Position numbers and translations under genes: made by a program. The notes below the pieces were generated by a model that saw nothing but the letters and a program-made list of their open reading frames with translations, was not told the origin of the DNA and made no database searches. A DNA stretch of 64,000 bases, taken from positions 1 to 64,000 of the forward strand of contig NZ_JAQVCN010000017.1 in assembly GCF_028689785.1 (NCBI RefSeq), in the 5' to 3' direction. Below, piece after piece: positions 7,465-17,682 of this stretch; the first letter of the stretch is position 1; every line of letters begins with the position of its first letter. This stretch comes from Zoogloea sp. GTDB taxonomy: Bacteria; Pseudomonadota; Gammaproteobacteria; Burkholderiales; Rhodocyclaceae.

Positions 7465-8766
7465 ATGGTTCCCCATCTCACCACCGCGCTCACCGGCCCT
7501 TTGCTGGAGCTGGAGCGGCATTTTCTCGACAACGCCTGTGCCATCGAGCGCTGGATGCGCACCCAGTGGCAAGAGCACCTTCCGCCCTTCTACGGCTCCA
7601 CCGACCTGCGCAACTCCGGCTTCAAGCTGGCCCCGGTCGACCTCAATCTGTTCCCAGGTGGTTTCAACAATCTCAACGACGCCTTCATGCCCCTGTGCGT
7701 GCAGGCAGCCCAGGCCGCCATCGAACGCATCTGCGTAGGCGCCGGCTCCATCCTGCTGATCCCCGAGAACCACACCCGCAACCAGTTCTATCTGCAGAAC
7801 GTGGCCAAGCTGGTGTCCATCCTGCGCCTGACCGGCCTCGAAGTACGTCTCGGCAGCCTGCTGCCCGAGATCACCGAACCGACCGTCGTCGAACTCGCCA
7901 ACGGCAGCAGCCTGACCCTCGAACCCCTTGAGCGCCACGGCAGCCGCCTTGGCCTGAAGGATTTCAACCCCTGTGCCGTGCTGCTCAACAACGACCTGTC
8001 CGCCGGCGTTCCCGACATCCTGCAGAACCTCCACGACCAGTGGGTCATTCCGCCAGTCCATGCCGGCTGGCATTCCCGGCGCAAATCCAACCACGCCGCC
8101 GCCTACGACCGCGTGGCCCAGGACTTCGGCACGGCTATCGGCATCGACCCCTGGCGCATCAACCCGGCCTGGGACACCTGTGGCGGCCTGGACTTCCACG
8201 CCCGCGCCGGCGAACAGGAGTTGGCCGACAAGGTTGCCGCGATGCTCGACAACATTCGCGCCAAATACAAGGAATACGAAGTCACCGATGAACCCTTCGT
8301 AGTGGTCAAGGCCGACGCCGGCACCTACGGCATGGGCGTCATGACGGTCAAGGACGCCGCCGAACTGATCGGCCTGAACCGCAAGCAGCGCAACAAGATG
8401 AGCGTGGTGAAGGAAGGCCTGGAGGTCCACGACGTGATCATCCAGGAAGGCGTGCACACCTTCGAAACGGTGAACAACGCCGTGGCCGAACCCGTGGCCT
8501 ACATGATGGATCACTACGTCGTCGGCGGTTTCTACCGGGTGCACACCCAGCGTGGCCGTGACGAGAACCTCAACGCGCCAGGCATGCACTTCGAACCCCT
8601 GGCCTTCGAGGCACCGTGCAGCCTGCCTGACTGCAACCAGGGGCCCGATGCACCGCCCAACCGCTTCTACGCCTACGGCGTGGTGGCGCGCCTGGCCCTG
8701 CTTGCCGCAGCCGTTGAGATCGAGGCCACCGAACCGACCGCAGCCCTCGAAGAAGCCGCCGCCTGA
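7465..8766 (+). CDS. gshA: Glutamate--cysteine ligase (GshA, ~430-residue proteobacterial type)
   Basis: The enzyme catalyses ATP-dependent formation of gamma-glutamylcysteine, the first step of glutathione synthesis. The 433-residue protein belongs to the type found in Acidithiobacillus and many betaproteobacteria, not to the E. coli type: it shows FYGSTDLRNSGFKLAPVDLN near residue 40, FPGGFNNL, VVKADAGTYGMGVM near residue 285 and a GVHTFETVNNAVAEPV block. It starts at ATG 7465, 136 bases after the methyltransferase gene, and is followed after eight bases by gshB, so both steps of the pathway are co-expressed. Glutathione is used by adhC-fghA elsewhere in this window. Confidence 0.92.
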   Translation: MVPHLTTALTGPLLELERHFLDNACAIERWMRTQWQEHLPPFYGSTDLRNSGFKLAPVDLNLFPGGFNNLNDAFMPLCVQAAQAAIERICVGAGSILLIPENHTRNQFYLQNVAKLVSILRLTGLEVRLGSLLPEITEPTVVELANGSSLTLEPLERHGSRLGLKDFNPCAVLLNNDLSAGVPDILQNLHDQWVIPPVHAGWHSRRKSNHAAAYDRVAQDFGTAIGIDPWRINPAWDTCGGLDFHARAGEQELADKVAAMLDNIRAKYKEYEVTDEPFVVVKADAGTYGMGVMTVKDAAELIGLNRKQRNKMSVVKEGLEVHDVIIQEGVHTFETVNNAVAEPVAYMMDHYVVGGFYRVHTQRGRDENLNAPGMHFEPLAFEAPCSLPDCNQGPDAPPNRFYAYGVVARLALLAAAVEIEATEPTAALEEAAA

Positions 8767-8774
8767 GCCCCGCC

Positions 8775-9716
8775 ATGAAACTCGCCTTCATTCTCGACCC
8801 CCTCGACCAGCTCAAGGCCTACAAAGACTCCAGCATCGCCATGATGCGGGCCGCCGCCCGCCGGGGGCACCAGATCTTCGCCATCCGTCGGGAAGCCCTG
8901 ATCTGGGAAGGGGGCGTGGTCTCCGCACGGGCCCTCGCTCTCACCCCCACCGACGACGACCACGCCTGGTACGTGGCCGGCGAGGAGAGCGTGCAGGCCC
9001 TCACCGCCTTCGATGCAGTACTGATGCGCCAGGACCCGCCCTTCGACTTCGAATACGTCACGGCCACCTGGCTGCTCGAACGGGCCGGGCAGGCCGGCGC
9101 CCGGATCTTCAATCACCCGCGCTCAATCCGGGATCACTCCGAAAAGCTCGCCATCACCGAATTTCCCCAGTTCGCCCCGGCCACCCTGGTGGCCCGCGCC
9201 GCCACCGACATCAACGCTTTCATCGACGCCCACGGCGACACCATTCTCAAACCCCTCGACGGCATGGGCGGCAGCCAGATCTTCCGGGTACGAGCCGACG
9301 ACCCCAACCGCAACGTCATCATCGAGACTCTCACTCAGGACGAGCGCCGCACCATCATGGCCCAGGCCTACCTGCCGGCCATCTCCGGCGGCGACAAGCG
9401 GGTGCTGATCATCGGCGGCAAGGTCATCCCTTACTCCCTGGCCCGCATCCCCATGGCCGGAGAAACCCGCGGCAATCTGGCCGCCGGCGGGCGTGGTGTG
9501 GCCATGCCCCTGACCGAGGGTGAGCACGCCATCGCCACCCACCTGGCCCCCATTCTGTGGGCCCGGGGGTTGCTCATTGTCGGCCTCGACATGATCGGCG
9601 ACCGCCTTACCGAAATTAATGTCACCAGCCCCACCTGCATGGTCGAGATCACCGCCCAGATGGGGTTCGACGTGCCCGGTGCGGTGATCGATGCCCTCGA
9701 GGAGGCCTGCACCTGA
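8775..9716 (+). CDS. gshB: Glutathione synthetase
   Basis: GshB is an ATP-grasp enzyme that joins gamma-glutamylcysteine and glycine. The 313-residue sequence opens with KLAFILDPLDQLKAYKDSS, typical of bacterial GshB, contains MRQDPPFDFEYVTATWLLE and FNHPRSIRDHSEKL, the ATP-grasp segments ILKPLDGMGGSQIFR and VLIIGGKVIPYSLARIP, and ends with ITEINVTSPT-like and IDALEE elements. Length matches the family. Its stop codon TGA (9714-9716) overlaps the CTG at 9713 that appears to start apbE, so translation of the two is coupled. Confidence 0.96.
   Translation: MKLAFILDPLDQLKAYKDSSIAMMRAAARRGHQIFAIRREALIWEGGVVSARALALTPTDDDHAWYVAGEESVQALTAFDAVLMRQDPPFDFEYVTATWLLERAGQAGARIFNHPRSIRDHSEKLAITEFPQFAPATLVARAATDINAFIDAHGDTILKPLDGMGGSQIFRVRADDPNRNVIIETLTQDERRTIMAQAYLPAISGGDKRVLIIGGKVIPYSLARIPMAGETRGNLAAGGRGVAMPLTEGEHAIATHLAPILWARGLLIVGLDMIGDRLTEINVTSPTCMVEITAQMGFDVPGAVIDALEEACT
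9699..9705 (+). promoter_or_regulatory. Ribosome binding site that decides the CTG start of apbE
   Basis: GAGGAGG lies inside the 3' end of gshB, seven bases before CTG 9713. There is no ATG, GTG or TTG in that reading frame between this site and the lipoprotein signal sequence, so this strong Shine-Dalgarno sequence supports initiation at CTG. Confidence 0.65.
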
Positions 9717-10756
9717 AACACCCCGCGGTCGCCTGGCTGCTTGCAGCCTGCCTCGCCCTGCTGCTTGCCGGCTGCCAGCGGGAACAGCTCCACCAACAGG
9801 AATCCTATGTGTTCGGCACCCGGGTGGAGGTGATCACCTGGGGCGCCTCCGAACAGGAAGCCCGCACCGCCACCGCTGCGGTGCTGCAGGAATTCGACCG
9901 CCTGCACCGGGCTTACCACGCCTGGGAGCCCTCCGAGCTCACCGCTCTCAACACCGCCATCGCCACCGGTACGCCGCAGATCCCGGTGTCCGCCGAGCTG
10001 GCTGCCATGCTCACCGATGCCCGGGCCATCGCCCTCACCGGCGACGAGCTCTTCAACCCGGCCCTCGGCCAGCTGATCGCCCTGTGGGGCTTCCACAGCG
10101 ACACCTTCACGCCCGCGCGCCCAGCCGCCGACGCCCTTGCCGCGGCCATCGCAGCCCGCCCCCGCATGGCCGACCTGACAATCAACGGCACCACCGTGAG
10201 CAGCCGCAACCGGGCTGTCCAGCTCGACCTGGGGGGTTACGCCAAAGGCTATGCCCTCGACCGGGCCGCCACCCTCCTCCGGGAAAGGGGCATCAACAAT
10301 GCCCTGATCAACATCGGTGGCAACCTCATGGCCCTGGGCAGCAAGGGCGAACACCCCTGGCGGGTCGGCATCCAGCACCCCCGGGAGCCGCGCCCCCTGG
10401 CCAGCCTGCCCCTGCGCGACGGCGAGGCCATCGGCACCTCCGGCGACTACCAACGCTTCTTCGAGCTGGATGGCGAGCGCTACTGCCACCTGCTCGACCC
10501 CCGCAACGGCATGCCTGCCCGGGGCACCCAGGCCGTCACCCTTCTTGTCACCCCTCGCCCCCATGCCGGCACCCTGTCGGACGCAGCCAGCAAACCCGCC
10601 TACCTGGCCGGCGAACGCTGGCGGGAGTACACCCGGCGCTTCGGCATCGAGCACGCCTTGCGGGTAGACGCCCAAGGCCGGATAGAAGTCACCCGAGCCC
10701 TGCACAGCCGCCTCCAGTTCGACACCGGCATCACCCCCACCAGCGTTATAGACTGA
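9713..10756 (+). CDS. apbE: FAD:protein FMN transferase, lipoprotein (ApbE)
   Basis: ApbE attaches FMN covalently to threonine in flavoproteins such as Rnf and Nqr subunits, on the periplasmic face. The protein has 347 residues if read from CTG 9713. That start restores a lipoprotein signal peptide: a charged start, a hydrophobic stretch and the lipobox LLAGC with Cys21. The catalytic domain shows YVFGTRVEV, FNPALGQLIALWGFH, the FAD-binding LDLGGYAKGYALDRA, NALINIGGNLMALG and a C-terminal metal/substrate region around SDAASKPAYLAGE. Starting at GTG 9809 would remove the signal sequence. It overlaps gshB by four bases. No Rnf or Nqr genes are in the window to show its target. Confidence 0.88.
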   Translation: MKHPAVAWLLAACLALLLAGCQREQLHQQESYVFGTRVEVITWGASEQEARTATAAVLQEFDRLHRAYHAWEPSELTALNTAIATGTPQIPVSAELAAMLTDARAIALTGDELFNPALGQLIALWGFHSDTFTPARPAADALAAAIAARPRMADLTINGTTVSSRNRAVQLDLGGYAKGYALDRAATLLRERGINNALINIGGNLMALGSKGEHPWRVGIQHPREPRPLASLPLRDGEAIGTSGDYQRFFELDGERYCHLLDPRNGMPARGTQAVTLLVTPRPHAGTLSDAASKPAYLAGERWREYTRRFGIEHALRVDAQGRIEVTRALHSRLQFDTGITPTSVID

Positions 10757-10826
10757 AGGCATCGACCCGCCTGTTTCCGGGTTTTTCCGGCTTGCCGAGG
10801 CAGCCCCATCGGATAGAATGCCCGCC

Positions 10827-11210
10827 ATGATCGGCATCCTCCTCATCACCCACGGCAGCCTCGGCGAATCGCTGATCCAGTGCGCCTGCCACGTGATGAA
10901 TCGCCGCCCGCCCCAGATCCTGCAGATGGGCGTTTCCGGTCAGGACGACCCCCTTGATGCCCTGCCCCTGGCGCGTCAGCTCCTCGGCCTGGTAGACAGC
11001 GGTGACGGCGTGCTGATCCTTACCGACATCCTGGGTGCCACCCCCGCCAACATCGCCGCCAAGCTCCTCGAGCCCGGGCGCATCGAGGGCGTGGCAGGGG
11101 CCAACCTGCCCATGTTGCTGCGAACCATCACTTACCGAGAACGCAGCATGGACATTCTGGTCAAGAAAGCAGTAGCCGGCGCCTGCGAAGGCGTCGTGCA
11201 TATGAAGTAG
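10827..11210 (+). CDS. PTS EIIA component of the mannose family (regulatory)
   Basis: A 127-residue EIIA-Man-type phosphocarrier. It opens MIGILLITHGSLGESL with the phosphorylatable His9, and has LILTDILGATPANIAA, the second signature of the fold. HPr and enzyme I genes follow on the same strand, but no EIIB or membrane EIIC gene is present. By analogy with other betaproteobacteria this is a regulatory phosphorelay that reports carbon/energy status rather than a sugar transporter. An alternative ATG at 10818 adds three residues. It begins 70 bases after apbE. Confidence 0.9.
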   Translation: MIGILLITHGSLGESLIQCACHVMNRRPPQILQMGVSGQDDPLDALPLARQLLGLVDSGDGVLILTDILGATPANIAAKLLEPGRIEGVAGANLPMLLRTITYRERSMDILVKKAVAGACEGVVHMK

Positions 11211-11303
11211 CAGTACAGGCACGTACGCAGGCGATCACCGGCAAACACCACAAGAACCGGGCTACGCCACAAGCACATCGAGGAAGACAGGAAGAACCGA
11301 ACC

Positions 11304-11573
11304 ATGCCGCGTCAAGAAGCAGAAATCATCAACAAGCTGGGCCTTCATGCCCGCGCCTCCGCCAAATTGACCCAGACCGCCAGCGCCTACCAGAGCGAGG
11401 TCTGGCTGGAGCGCAACGGCAAGCGAGTCAACGCCAAAAGCATAATGGGTGTCATGATGCTGGCCGCCGCCAAGGGCAGCACCATTACCATCGACACCAG
11501 CGGAAACGACGCGGACGAAGCCATGAGCGCCCTGGTCGCGCTGATCGCCGACAAGTTCGGGGAAGGGGAATGA
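11304..11573 (+). CDS. ptsH: Phosphocarrier protein HPr
   Basis: HPr carries phosphate from enzyme I to EIIA. The 89-residue protein has the active-site segment NKLGLHARASAKL with His15, and NAKSIMGVMML with Ser46, the position phosphorylated by HPr kinase in organisms that have it. HprK itself is not in the window, although its frequent neighbour rapZ is at 17679-18518. An AGGAAG-type ribosome binding site precedes ATG 11304, and ptsI follows after 37 bases. Confidence 0.96.
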   Translation: MPRQEAEIINKLGLHARASAKLTQTASAYQSEVWLERNGKRVNAKSIMGVMMLAAAKGSTITIDTSGNDADEAMSALVALIADKFGEGE

Positions 11574-11610
11574 CCCGGCCGCCCCGCCCGATGGCACGGG
11601 AGGGCGAGCG

Positions 11611-13332
<1,722 letters not shown>

Positions 13333-13351
13333 GCGTCCTTTCCCGCAGAGT

Positions 13352-13381
13352 TTGACTTGCCACCAAGCCTCGCGCTAATCT
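13352..13381 (+). promoter_or_regulatory. Sigma-70-like promoter of the metX-metW unit
   Basis: TTGACT at 13352-13357 and TAATCT at 13376-13381 are separated by 18 bases, a near-consensus pair. A transcript starting about seven bases downstream would begin at the 5' edge of the riboswitch. The promoter lies 20 bases after the ptsI stop codon. Confidence 0.6.
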
Positions 13382-13387
13382 TTGGGC

Positions 13388-13441
13388 TCAGCGCCGATTT
13401 GAACCCTTCAGCTTGCGGGCGCTTTACAAGTACGGCTAAAG
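13388..13441 (+). promoter_or_regulatory. SAM-II (SAM-alpha)-like riboswitch upstream of metX
   Basis: The sequence follows the SAM-II pattern: P1 stem AGCGCC (13390-13395) with GGCGCT (13418-13423), the conserved first loop GATTTGAACC (13396-13405), a GCTTG segment (13411-13415) able to form the pseudoknot with CAAG (13427-13430), and the conserved 3' GCTAAAG (13435-13441). This class binds S-adenosylmethionine and is found mainly upstream of metX or metA in proteobacteria, which is exactly the position here. It would lower metX-metW expression when SAM is abundant. Confidence 0.8.
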
Positions 13442-13450
13442 CGACGGCAG

Positions 13451-13483
13451 CCCAGTCCGCGACCGTTCGCCGGCTGGGTTTTT
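13451..13483 (+). terminator. Intrinsic terminator between the riboswitch and metX (possible attenuator)
   Basis: CCCAGTC (13451-13457) pairs with GGCTGGG (13472-13478), with one G-T pair, followed immediately by five T. It lies 10 bases after the riboswitch and 22 bases before ATG 13505. It could simply end ptsI transcripts, but its place downstream of the metX promoter means it must also act on metX mRNA, so it fits SAM-controlled attenuation. Confidence 0.6.
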
Positions 13484-13504
13484 CGTTTTCGGGACGAAAC
13501 TGAG

Positions 13505-14629
13505 ATGAAAGAACAACAATCCGTCGGAATCGTGGTGCCGCAAACGGCCCACTTCAGTGATCCGCTCCCCCTCAAGAGCGGTGGCGTGCTGCCCCAGTAC
13601 GATCTGGTCTACGAGACCTACGGCACCCTCAACGCCGCCCGCAGCAACGCCGTGCTGGTGTGCCATGCCCTGTCCGGCTCCCACCACGTAGCCGGCAGGT
13701 ATGCCGAAGGCGGTGGCGAAGGGTGGTGGGACAACCTGGTCGGTCCCGGCAAGCCCCTCGACACCCGGCGCTTCTTCGTCATCGGGGTCAACAACCTGGG
13801 CGGCTGTTATGGCAGTTCCGGGCCCAACTGCATCAATCCCGCCACCGGCAAGCCCTGGGGCGCCGACTTCCCCTTCGTCACAGTCGAAGACTGGGTCGAC
13901 GCCCAGGCCCGACTGGCCGACCGGCTCGGCATCGAGCGCTTTGCCGCCGTGGTGGGCGGCAGCCTGGGTGGCATGCAGGCCCTGTCATGGACACTGCAAT
14001 ACCCCGACCGGGTCGCCCATGCTCTGGTGATCGCCTCGGCCCCCAAGCTCACAGCCCAGAACATTGCCTTCAACGAAGTGGCCCGTCAGGCCATCCTGAA
14101 AGACCCGGAATTTCACGGCGGCCACTACTACGAACACGGCGTGGTGCCCACTCGCGGCCTCGCCCTGGCGCGGATGATCGGCCATATCACCTACCTGTCC
14201 GACGACGCCATGGGCCAGAAATTCGGCCGCACCCTCCGCCACGACAAGCCGGTGTTCAGCTACGACGTCGAGTTCGAGATCGAGTCCTACCTGCGCTACC
14301 AGGGTGACAAGTTCGCCGGCTTTTTCGACGCCAACACCTACCTGCTCATCACCAAGGCTCTGGACTACTACGACCCGGCTTTCGACTATGACGGTGATCT
14401 GGTGGCCGCCCTCGGCCGGGCCAAGGCGGACTACCTGGTGGTGTCCTTCAGCACCGACTGGCGCTTTGCCCCGTCGCGCAGCCGGGAGATCGTCTACGCC
14501 CTGATGCACAGCGACCGCCGGGTAAGCTACACCGAGATCGACTGCCCCGCCGGCCACGACTCCTTCCTGCTCGACGACCCCCAATACCACGGCGTCCTGC
14601 GGGCCTACATCGACAACATCCGGCTGTAA
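13505..14629 (+). CDS. metX: Homoserine O-acyltransferase (MetX)
   Basis: MetX acylates homoserine, opening the branch to methionine. The 374-residue alpha/beta-hydrolase has [27 protein letters not shown], the nucleophile elbow [11 protein letters not shown] with Ser153, and the C-terminal catalytic Asp and His regions ([16 protein letters not shown]). Family members use acetyl-CoA or succinyl-CoA; enzymes of proteobacteria encoded beside metW often use succinyl-CoA, so the acyl donor is left open. It is preceded by a SAM-II-like riboswitch and terminator and followed after 10 bases by metW. Confidence 0.95.
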   Translation: MKEQQSVGIVVPQTAHFSDPLPLKSGGVLPQYDLVYETYGTLNAARSNAVLVCHALSGSHHVAGRYAEGGGEGWWDNLVGPGKPLDTRRFFVIGVNNLGGCYGSSGPNCINPATGKPWGADFPFVTVEDWVDAQARLADRLGIERFAAVVGGSLGGMQALSWTLQYPDRVAHALVIASAPKLTAQNIAFNEVARQAILKDPEFHGGHYYEHGVVPTRGLALARMIGHITYLSDDAMGQKFGRTLRHDKPVFSYDVEFEIESYLRYQGDKFAGFFDANTYLLITKALDYYDPAFDYDGDLVAALGRAKADYLVVSFSTDWRFAPSRSREIVYALMHSDRRVSYTEIDCPAGHDSFLLDDPQYHGVLRAYIDNIRL

Positions 14630-14639
14630 GGGGCCTGCC

Positions 14640-15242
14640 ATGAGCTTCCAGCGCTACGACTACGACGTGATCGCCAACTGGATCGAACCGGGCGAGCGCA
14701 TCCTCGACCTGGGCTGCGGTGACGGCAGCCTGCTGCGTTATCTCGCCGACGTCCGCCAAGTGCGCGGTTACGGCGTCGAGAAGGACCCCGAGCGGGTCCT
14801 GGCCTGCACCCGCAATGGTATCAACGTGATCCAGATCGACATGGAAGAGGGCCTCGCCGGCTTCGACGACGGCTTCTTCGACCACGTCATCATGAGCCTG
14901 TCCCTGCAGGCCATGCACAACACCCAGGGCATTCTGAAGGAGATGCTGCGGGTCGGCCGCGAGGCCGTGGTGAGCTTCCCCAACTTTGCCTACTGGCGCC
15001 ATCGCCAGGCCATCCTCAACGGCCACATGCCGGTGTCGAAGAACCTGCCGCACCAGTGGTACAACACACCCAACATCCGCTTTTTCACCATCGCCGACTT
15101 CGACGACCTGTGCGCCCAGGAAGGCATCGCCATTCGCGAGCGGCTGGCCTTTGACGAAGACAAGGTGATTACCGACGAGCCCAACTTTCTGGCCAGCGTC
15201 GCCCTCTACCGCCTCGGCCGGAGCGAGACGCCAGCTGGCTGA
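14640..15242 (+). CDS. metW: Methionine biosynthesis protein MetW
   Basis: MetW is a methyltransferase-fold protein encoded with MetX in proteobacteria and needed for, or supporting, homoserine acylation. The 200-residue sequence has the SAM-binding motif ILDLGCGDGSLL at residues 21-32 and the family segments MSLSLQAMHNTQGILKEMLR, VSFPNFAYWRHR and LPHQWYNTPNIRFFT. It follows metX by 10 bases and shares its riboswitch-controlled transcript. Whether it still methylates anything is not visible from the sequence. Confidence 0.95.
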   Translation: MSFQRYDYDVIANWIEPGERILDLGCGDGSLLRYLADVRQVRGYGVEKDPERVLACTRNGINVIQIDMEEGLAGFDDGFFDHVIMSLSLQAMHNTQGILKEMLRVGREAVVSFPNFAYWRHRQAILNGHMPVSKNLPHQWYNTPNIRFFTIADFDDLCAQEGIAIRERLAFDEDKVITDEPNFLASVALYRLGRSETPAG

Positions 15243-15302
15243 CGGCCACGCGGGGATTGCCCTATCATCTCCGCCGAAGCTTCCACTTTTCCGGAGAGTG
15301 TC

Positions 15303-16157
15303 ATGAGTACCCCTCAAGCCGGCATCCTGCTGCCCCTGCCCCCCCTCGCCCGTTACCTCGCCTTCAATCTCGAACCCGGCACCGACGTGGCCGCCGGGTT
15401 CGCCGCTCTGCAGCGCATCGTTGATGGAGAGCACACCGTCGCCGGCATCGGCATGGCCCCCCTCGGCGCCCTCGGCCGCAAGGTCACCGGCCTCAAGCCC
15501 TTTCCGCCCCTGTCCGGCCCCGGCGTGGATATTCCCTCCACGCCTTTCGCCCTGTGGCTGTGGCTGCGCGGTGACGACCGCGGCGAGCTCCTGCACCGGG
15601 CCCGACACATCGAGACGGCGCTGGCCCCGGCATTCACCCTGGCAGACTCTTGGGATGCCTTCAAGCACGACGGCGGGCGCGATCTGAGCGGCTACGAGGA
15701 CGGCACCGAGAACCCGGAAGGCGACGACGCCACCGCCGCCGCCATCGCCGCAGACGGCTCCAGCTTTGTCGCCGTCCAGCGCTGGACCCACAACTTCAGC
15801 CATCTCGAAGCCATGCAGCCCGAAGAGCGCGACCACTGCATCGGCCGCCGTCGCAGCGACAACGAAGAGCTCGACGATGCCCCCGAATCCGCCCACGTCA
15901 AACGCACAGCCCAAGAGAGCTTCACCCCCGAAGCCTTCCTCGTCCGCCGCTCCATGCCTTGGGCCGAAGGCCGCAGCGCCGGCCTGATGTTCGTCGCCTT
16001 CGGCCACAGCGTCGACGCCTTCCAGGCCCAGATGCGACGCATGCTGGGCCTGGAAGATGGCATTGTGGATGCGCTGTTTCGCTTCACCCGGCCGGTGTCT
16101 GGCGCGTACTTCTGGTGCCCGCCGATGGTGGAAGGAAAGCTGCAGTTACCGCGCTAA
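15303..16157 (+). CDS. Dye-decolorizing (DyP-type) heme peroxidase
   Basis: DyP peroxidases oxidise bulky dyes, aromatic compounds or metal ions with hydrogen peroxide, and several bacterial ones are cargo of encapsulins. The 284-residue protein shows the distal-side signature GYEDGTENP near residue 130 (the GXXDG motif with the catalytic Asp) and the proximal region ESAHVKR, whose His should bind heme. There is no Tat or Sec signal, so it is cytosolic, and no encapsulin gene is nearby. GGAGAG lies seven bases before ATG 15303. A TATCAT element at 15263-15268 could be part of its own promoter. Confidence 0.9.
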   Translation: MSTPQAGILLPLPPLARYLAFNLEPGTDVAAGFAALQRIVDGEHTVAGIGMAPLGALGRKVTGLKPFPPLSGPGVDIPSTPFALWLWLRGDDRGELLHRARHIETALAPAFTLADSWDAFKHDGGRDLSGYEDGTENPEGDDATAAAIAADGSSFVAVQRWTHNFSHLEAMQPEERDHCIGRRRSDNEELDDAPESAHVKRTAQESFTPEAFLVRRSMPWAEGRSAGLMFVAFGHSVDAFQAQMRRMLGLEDGIVDALFRFTRPVSGAYFWCPPMVEGKLQLPR

Positions 16158-16307
16158 GGGCCCTTCGAACGGGCGCTGATGGCATTCCCGCCATGTGGCG
16201 CCCCACGCTCCCTCATCGCAAGCCTCCTAGCCGACACGCATTTTTCTCGCCCCTGATGCACGGCTGAAGGCTTCAATTGAAGGGTTTGCCGCGCGGAAAT
16301 CAAAACA

Positions 16308-16778
16308 ATGCCCGACGCGATACCCCAAACCCACCACACGGAGTGGCACATCTGGTTCGACGGGTCCGCCTGCCCAAACCCTGGCCGGATTGGTCTGGGG
16401 GTGCTCCTGGTCGCTCCGGATGGGCAGCGCAAGGAGTACTCGTGCATAACGGCCCAGAGCGGCTGTAATAACGAGGCGGAACTGCTGGCGCTGGGCATGG
16501 CCCTCGAGATCGCCCGGGAGTCCGGAGCCCGCCGCGTCCTGGTGCAGGGTGACAGCGACTTTGCGGTGCGCCATGTCAATGGGCTGGACACGACGGAAGT
16601 CATCCGGCTGCGCGAGATCATCCTGCGCACCCGGGGCCTGATGAGCTGCTTTACCGAATGCCGTCTGGCGTGGATCCCGCGACATCGCAACCAGGACGCC
16701 GACCGCCTGTCGCGGGCAGCCCTCGGCCTGCCCGTAAAGCCGGGCCTACACCCCGGCCTGCTGCGGCGCCGGCGCTGA
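16308..16778 (+). CDS. RNase H-like protein
   Basis: A 156-residue RNase HI-fold protein. All four acidic active-site residues are visible: Asp in WFDGSACPNPG, Glu in NNEAELLAL, Asp in QGDSDFAV, and Asp in RHRNQDADRLSR. It lacks the basic-protrusion helix of E. coli RnhA, so it is closer to the reverse-transcriptase-like RNase H proteins whose substrate (RNA in RNA-DNA hybrids) is expected from family membership. Its last 33 bases overlap the end of the convergent Gx transporter gene. The 150 bases before it show no gene or clear signal. Confidence 0.85.
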   Translation: MPDAIPQTHHTEWHIWFDGSACPNPGRIGLGVLLVAPDGQRKEYSCITAQSGCNNEAELLALGMALEIARESGARRVLVQGDSDFAVRHVNGLDTTEVIRLREIILRTRGLMSCFTECRLAWIPRHRNQDADRLSRAALGLPVKPGLHPGLLRRRR

Positions 16779-17294
16779 CGCCTCCTGAAGCAACCGCGCC
16801 GCGATCAGCCCGTTGACCAGCCCGAACGATGTGGCGGCCAGAGCGAAGACCGGGACCAGGTAGAACACCCCATCATGGGGAACGAGCCAGGCCCGTGCCA
16901 CCAGAAGCTGCCCGCCGATATGGGCGAAGGCGGCCAGGACGCTCTGGCTGACCGGCCCGAAGGCCCGCCCGGGCAGGTGCATGGCGAAGCCCAGCACCGC
17001 CAGGCTGGCCAGGCTGCCGGTCAAGCTCAGGAAAAAGCCCGGCGCCAGGAACTGCCCCAGGAGCAGACTGCTAACCAACACCCGCAGCAGCGCCACCCAC
17101 ACGGCCTCGCGCCAGCCCCAGCGAGCCAGCACCACCAGGATGATGATGTTGGCGAGGCCAGGCTTGACCCCGGGCAGGGGCAGCGGAATCGCCGCTTCGG
17201 CAACCGTCAGAACGATGGCCGCTGCCGCGTGGCGAGCCACTCGATGGTCTTCAGCCGTCGGCGTGAGGACGATCTCAGTAGTTGATGGAGTCAT
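16746..17294 (-). CDS. Gx transporter / heptaprenyl diphosphate synthase component I-like membrane protein
   Basis: A 182-residue membrane protein with about five hydrophobic helices; the landmark segments are PLPGVKPGLANIIILVVLA near residue 40 and LRVLVSSLLLGQFLAPGFFLSL. Despite the database name, this family (Gx transporter, Hpre_diP_synt_I) is thought to be an ECF-type membrane component, not a prenyl transferase. ATG 17294 is preferred over one 23 codons upstream because it overlaps the end of the NusG-II gene by 20 bases, as expected for a coupled operon rapZ - NusG-II - Gx. The same pairing with NusG-II proteins is seen near Rnf/ApbE genes in other bacteria. Confidence 0.8.
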   Translation of the reverse strand: MTPSTTEIVLTPTAEDHRVARHAAAAIVLTVAEAAIPLPLPGVKPGLANIIILVVLARWGWREAVWVALLRVLVSSLLLGQFLAPGFFLSLTGSLASLAVLGFAMHLPGRAFGPVSQSVLAAFAHIGGQLLVARAWLVPHDGVFYLVPVFALAATSFGLVNGLIAARLLQEASAPAPQQAGV

Positions 17295-17682
17295 AATCGG
17301 CACGGCGGCCCGAAAGGGCCAGACTGACCTGGTTGGGAGCACAGATCGCCACCGCACCGGCACTGCTCAACCAGCCCTGGCGCACACAGTACTGGCGTGG
17401 CCCGGGATCGGCGGCAACCCGGGCGCGGCCAGGCTGGATCTCGATGCGGGTGGCTCCGAGGGGGCCTGGCACCTCGAGGATGCGGGCGGTGTTCAGATCC
17501 ACCTCGGCAAACACCCGGCCGCCAGCCTTGATGATCGCCTTGTCCGGGCGCCCCCCTTGCCACAGGGCTACGGCCGAGAAGCCGCATGCTGCCAGCGCGC
17601 CCGCCAACACAAGCACATCGCCCCATTTAAGATGGGCGGCCCAGGCCGCCAGCCAGCCTCCCAGGGCAGGCCCGGGGATCAT
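17275..17682 (-). CDS. NusG domain II-containing membrane-anchored protein
   Basis: This 135-residue protein has one N-terminal membrane helix (GDVLVLAGALAACGFSAVALW) and an extracytoplasmic beta-rich domain with VDLNTARILEVPGPLGATRIEI and a final RQYCVRQGWLSSAGAVAICAPN segment that is diagnostic of stand-alone NusG domain II proteins. Its ATG overlaps the rapZ stop (ATGA, 17679-17682) and its 3' end overlaps the Gx transporter start, so three proteins are translated from one message. Function is unknown; family members accompany flavin-linked electron transport genes. Confidence 0.8.
   Translation of the reverse strand: MIPGPALGGWLAAWAAHLKWGDVLVLAGALAACGFSAVALWQGGRPDKAIIKAGGRVFAEVDLNTARILEVPGPLGATRIEIQPGRARVAADPGPRQYCVRQGWLSSAGAVAICAPNQVSLALSGRRADYDSINY

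Noticed and set aside
15303..16157. Encapsulin cargo system around the DyP peroxidase
   Set aside because: No encapsulin shell gene lies nearby and the peroxidase ends without a recognisable cargo-targeting tail.
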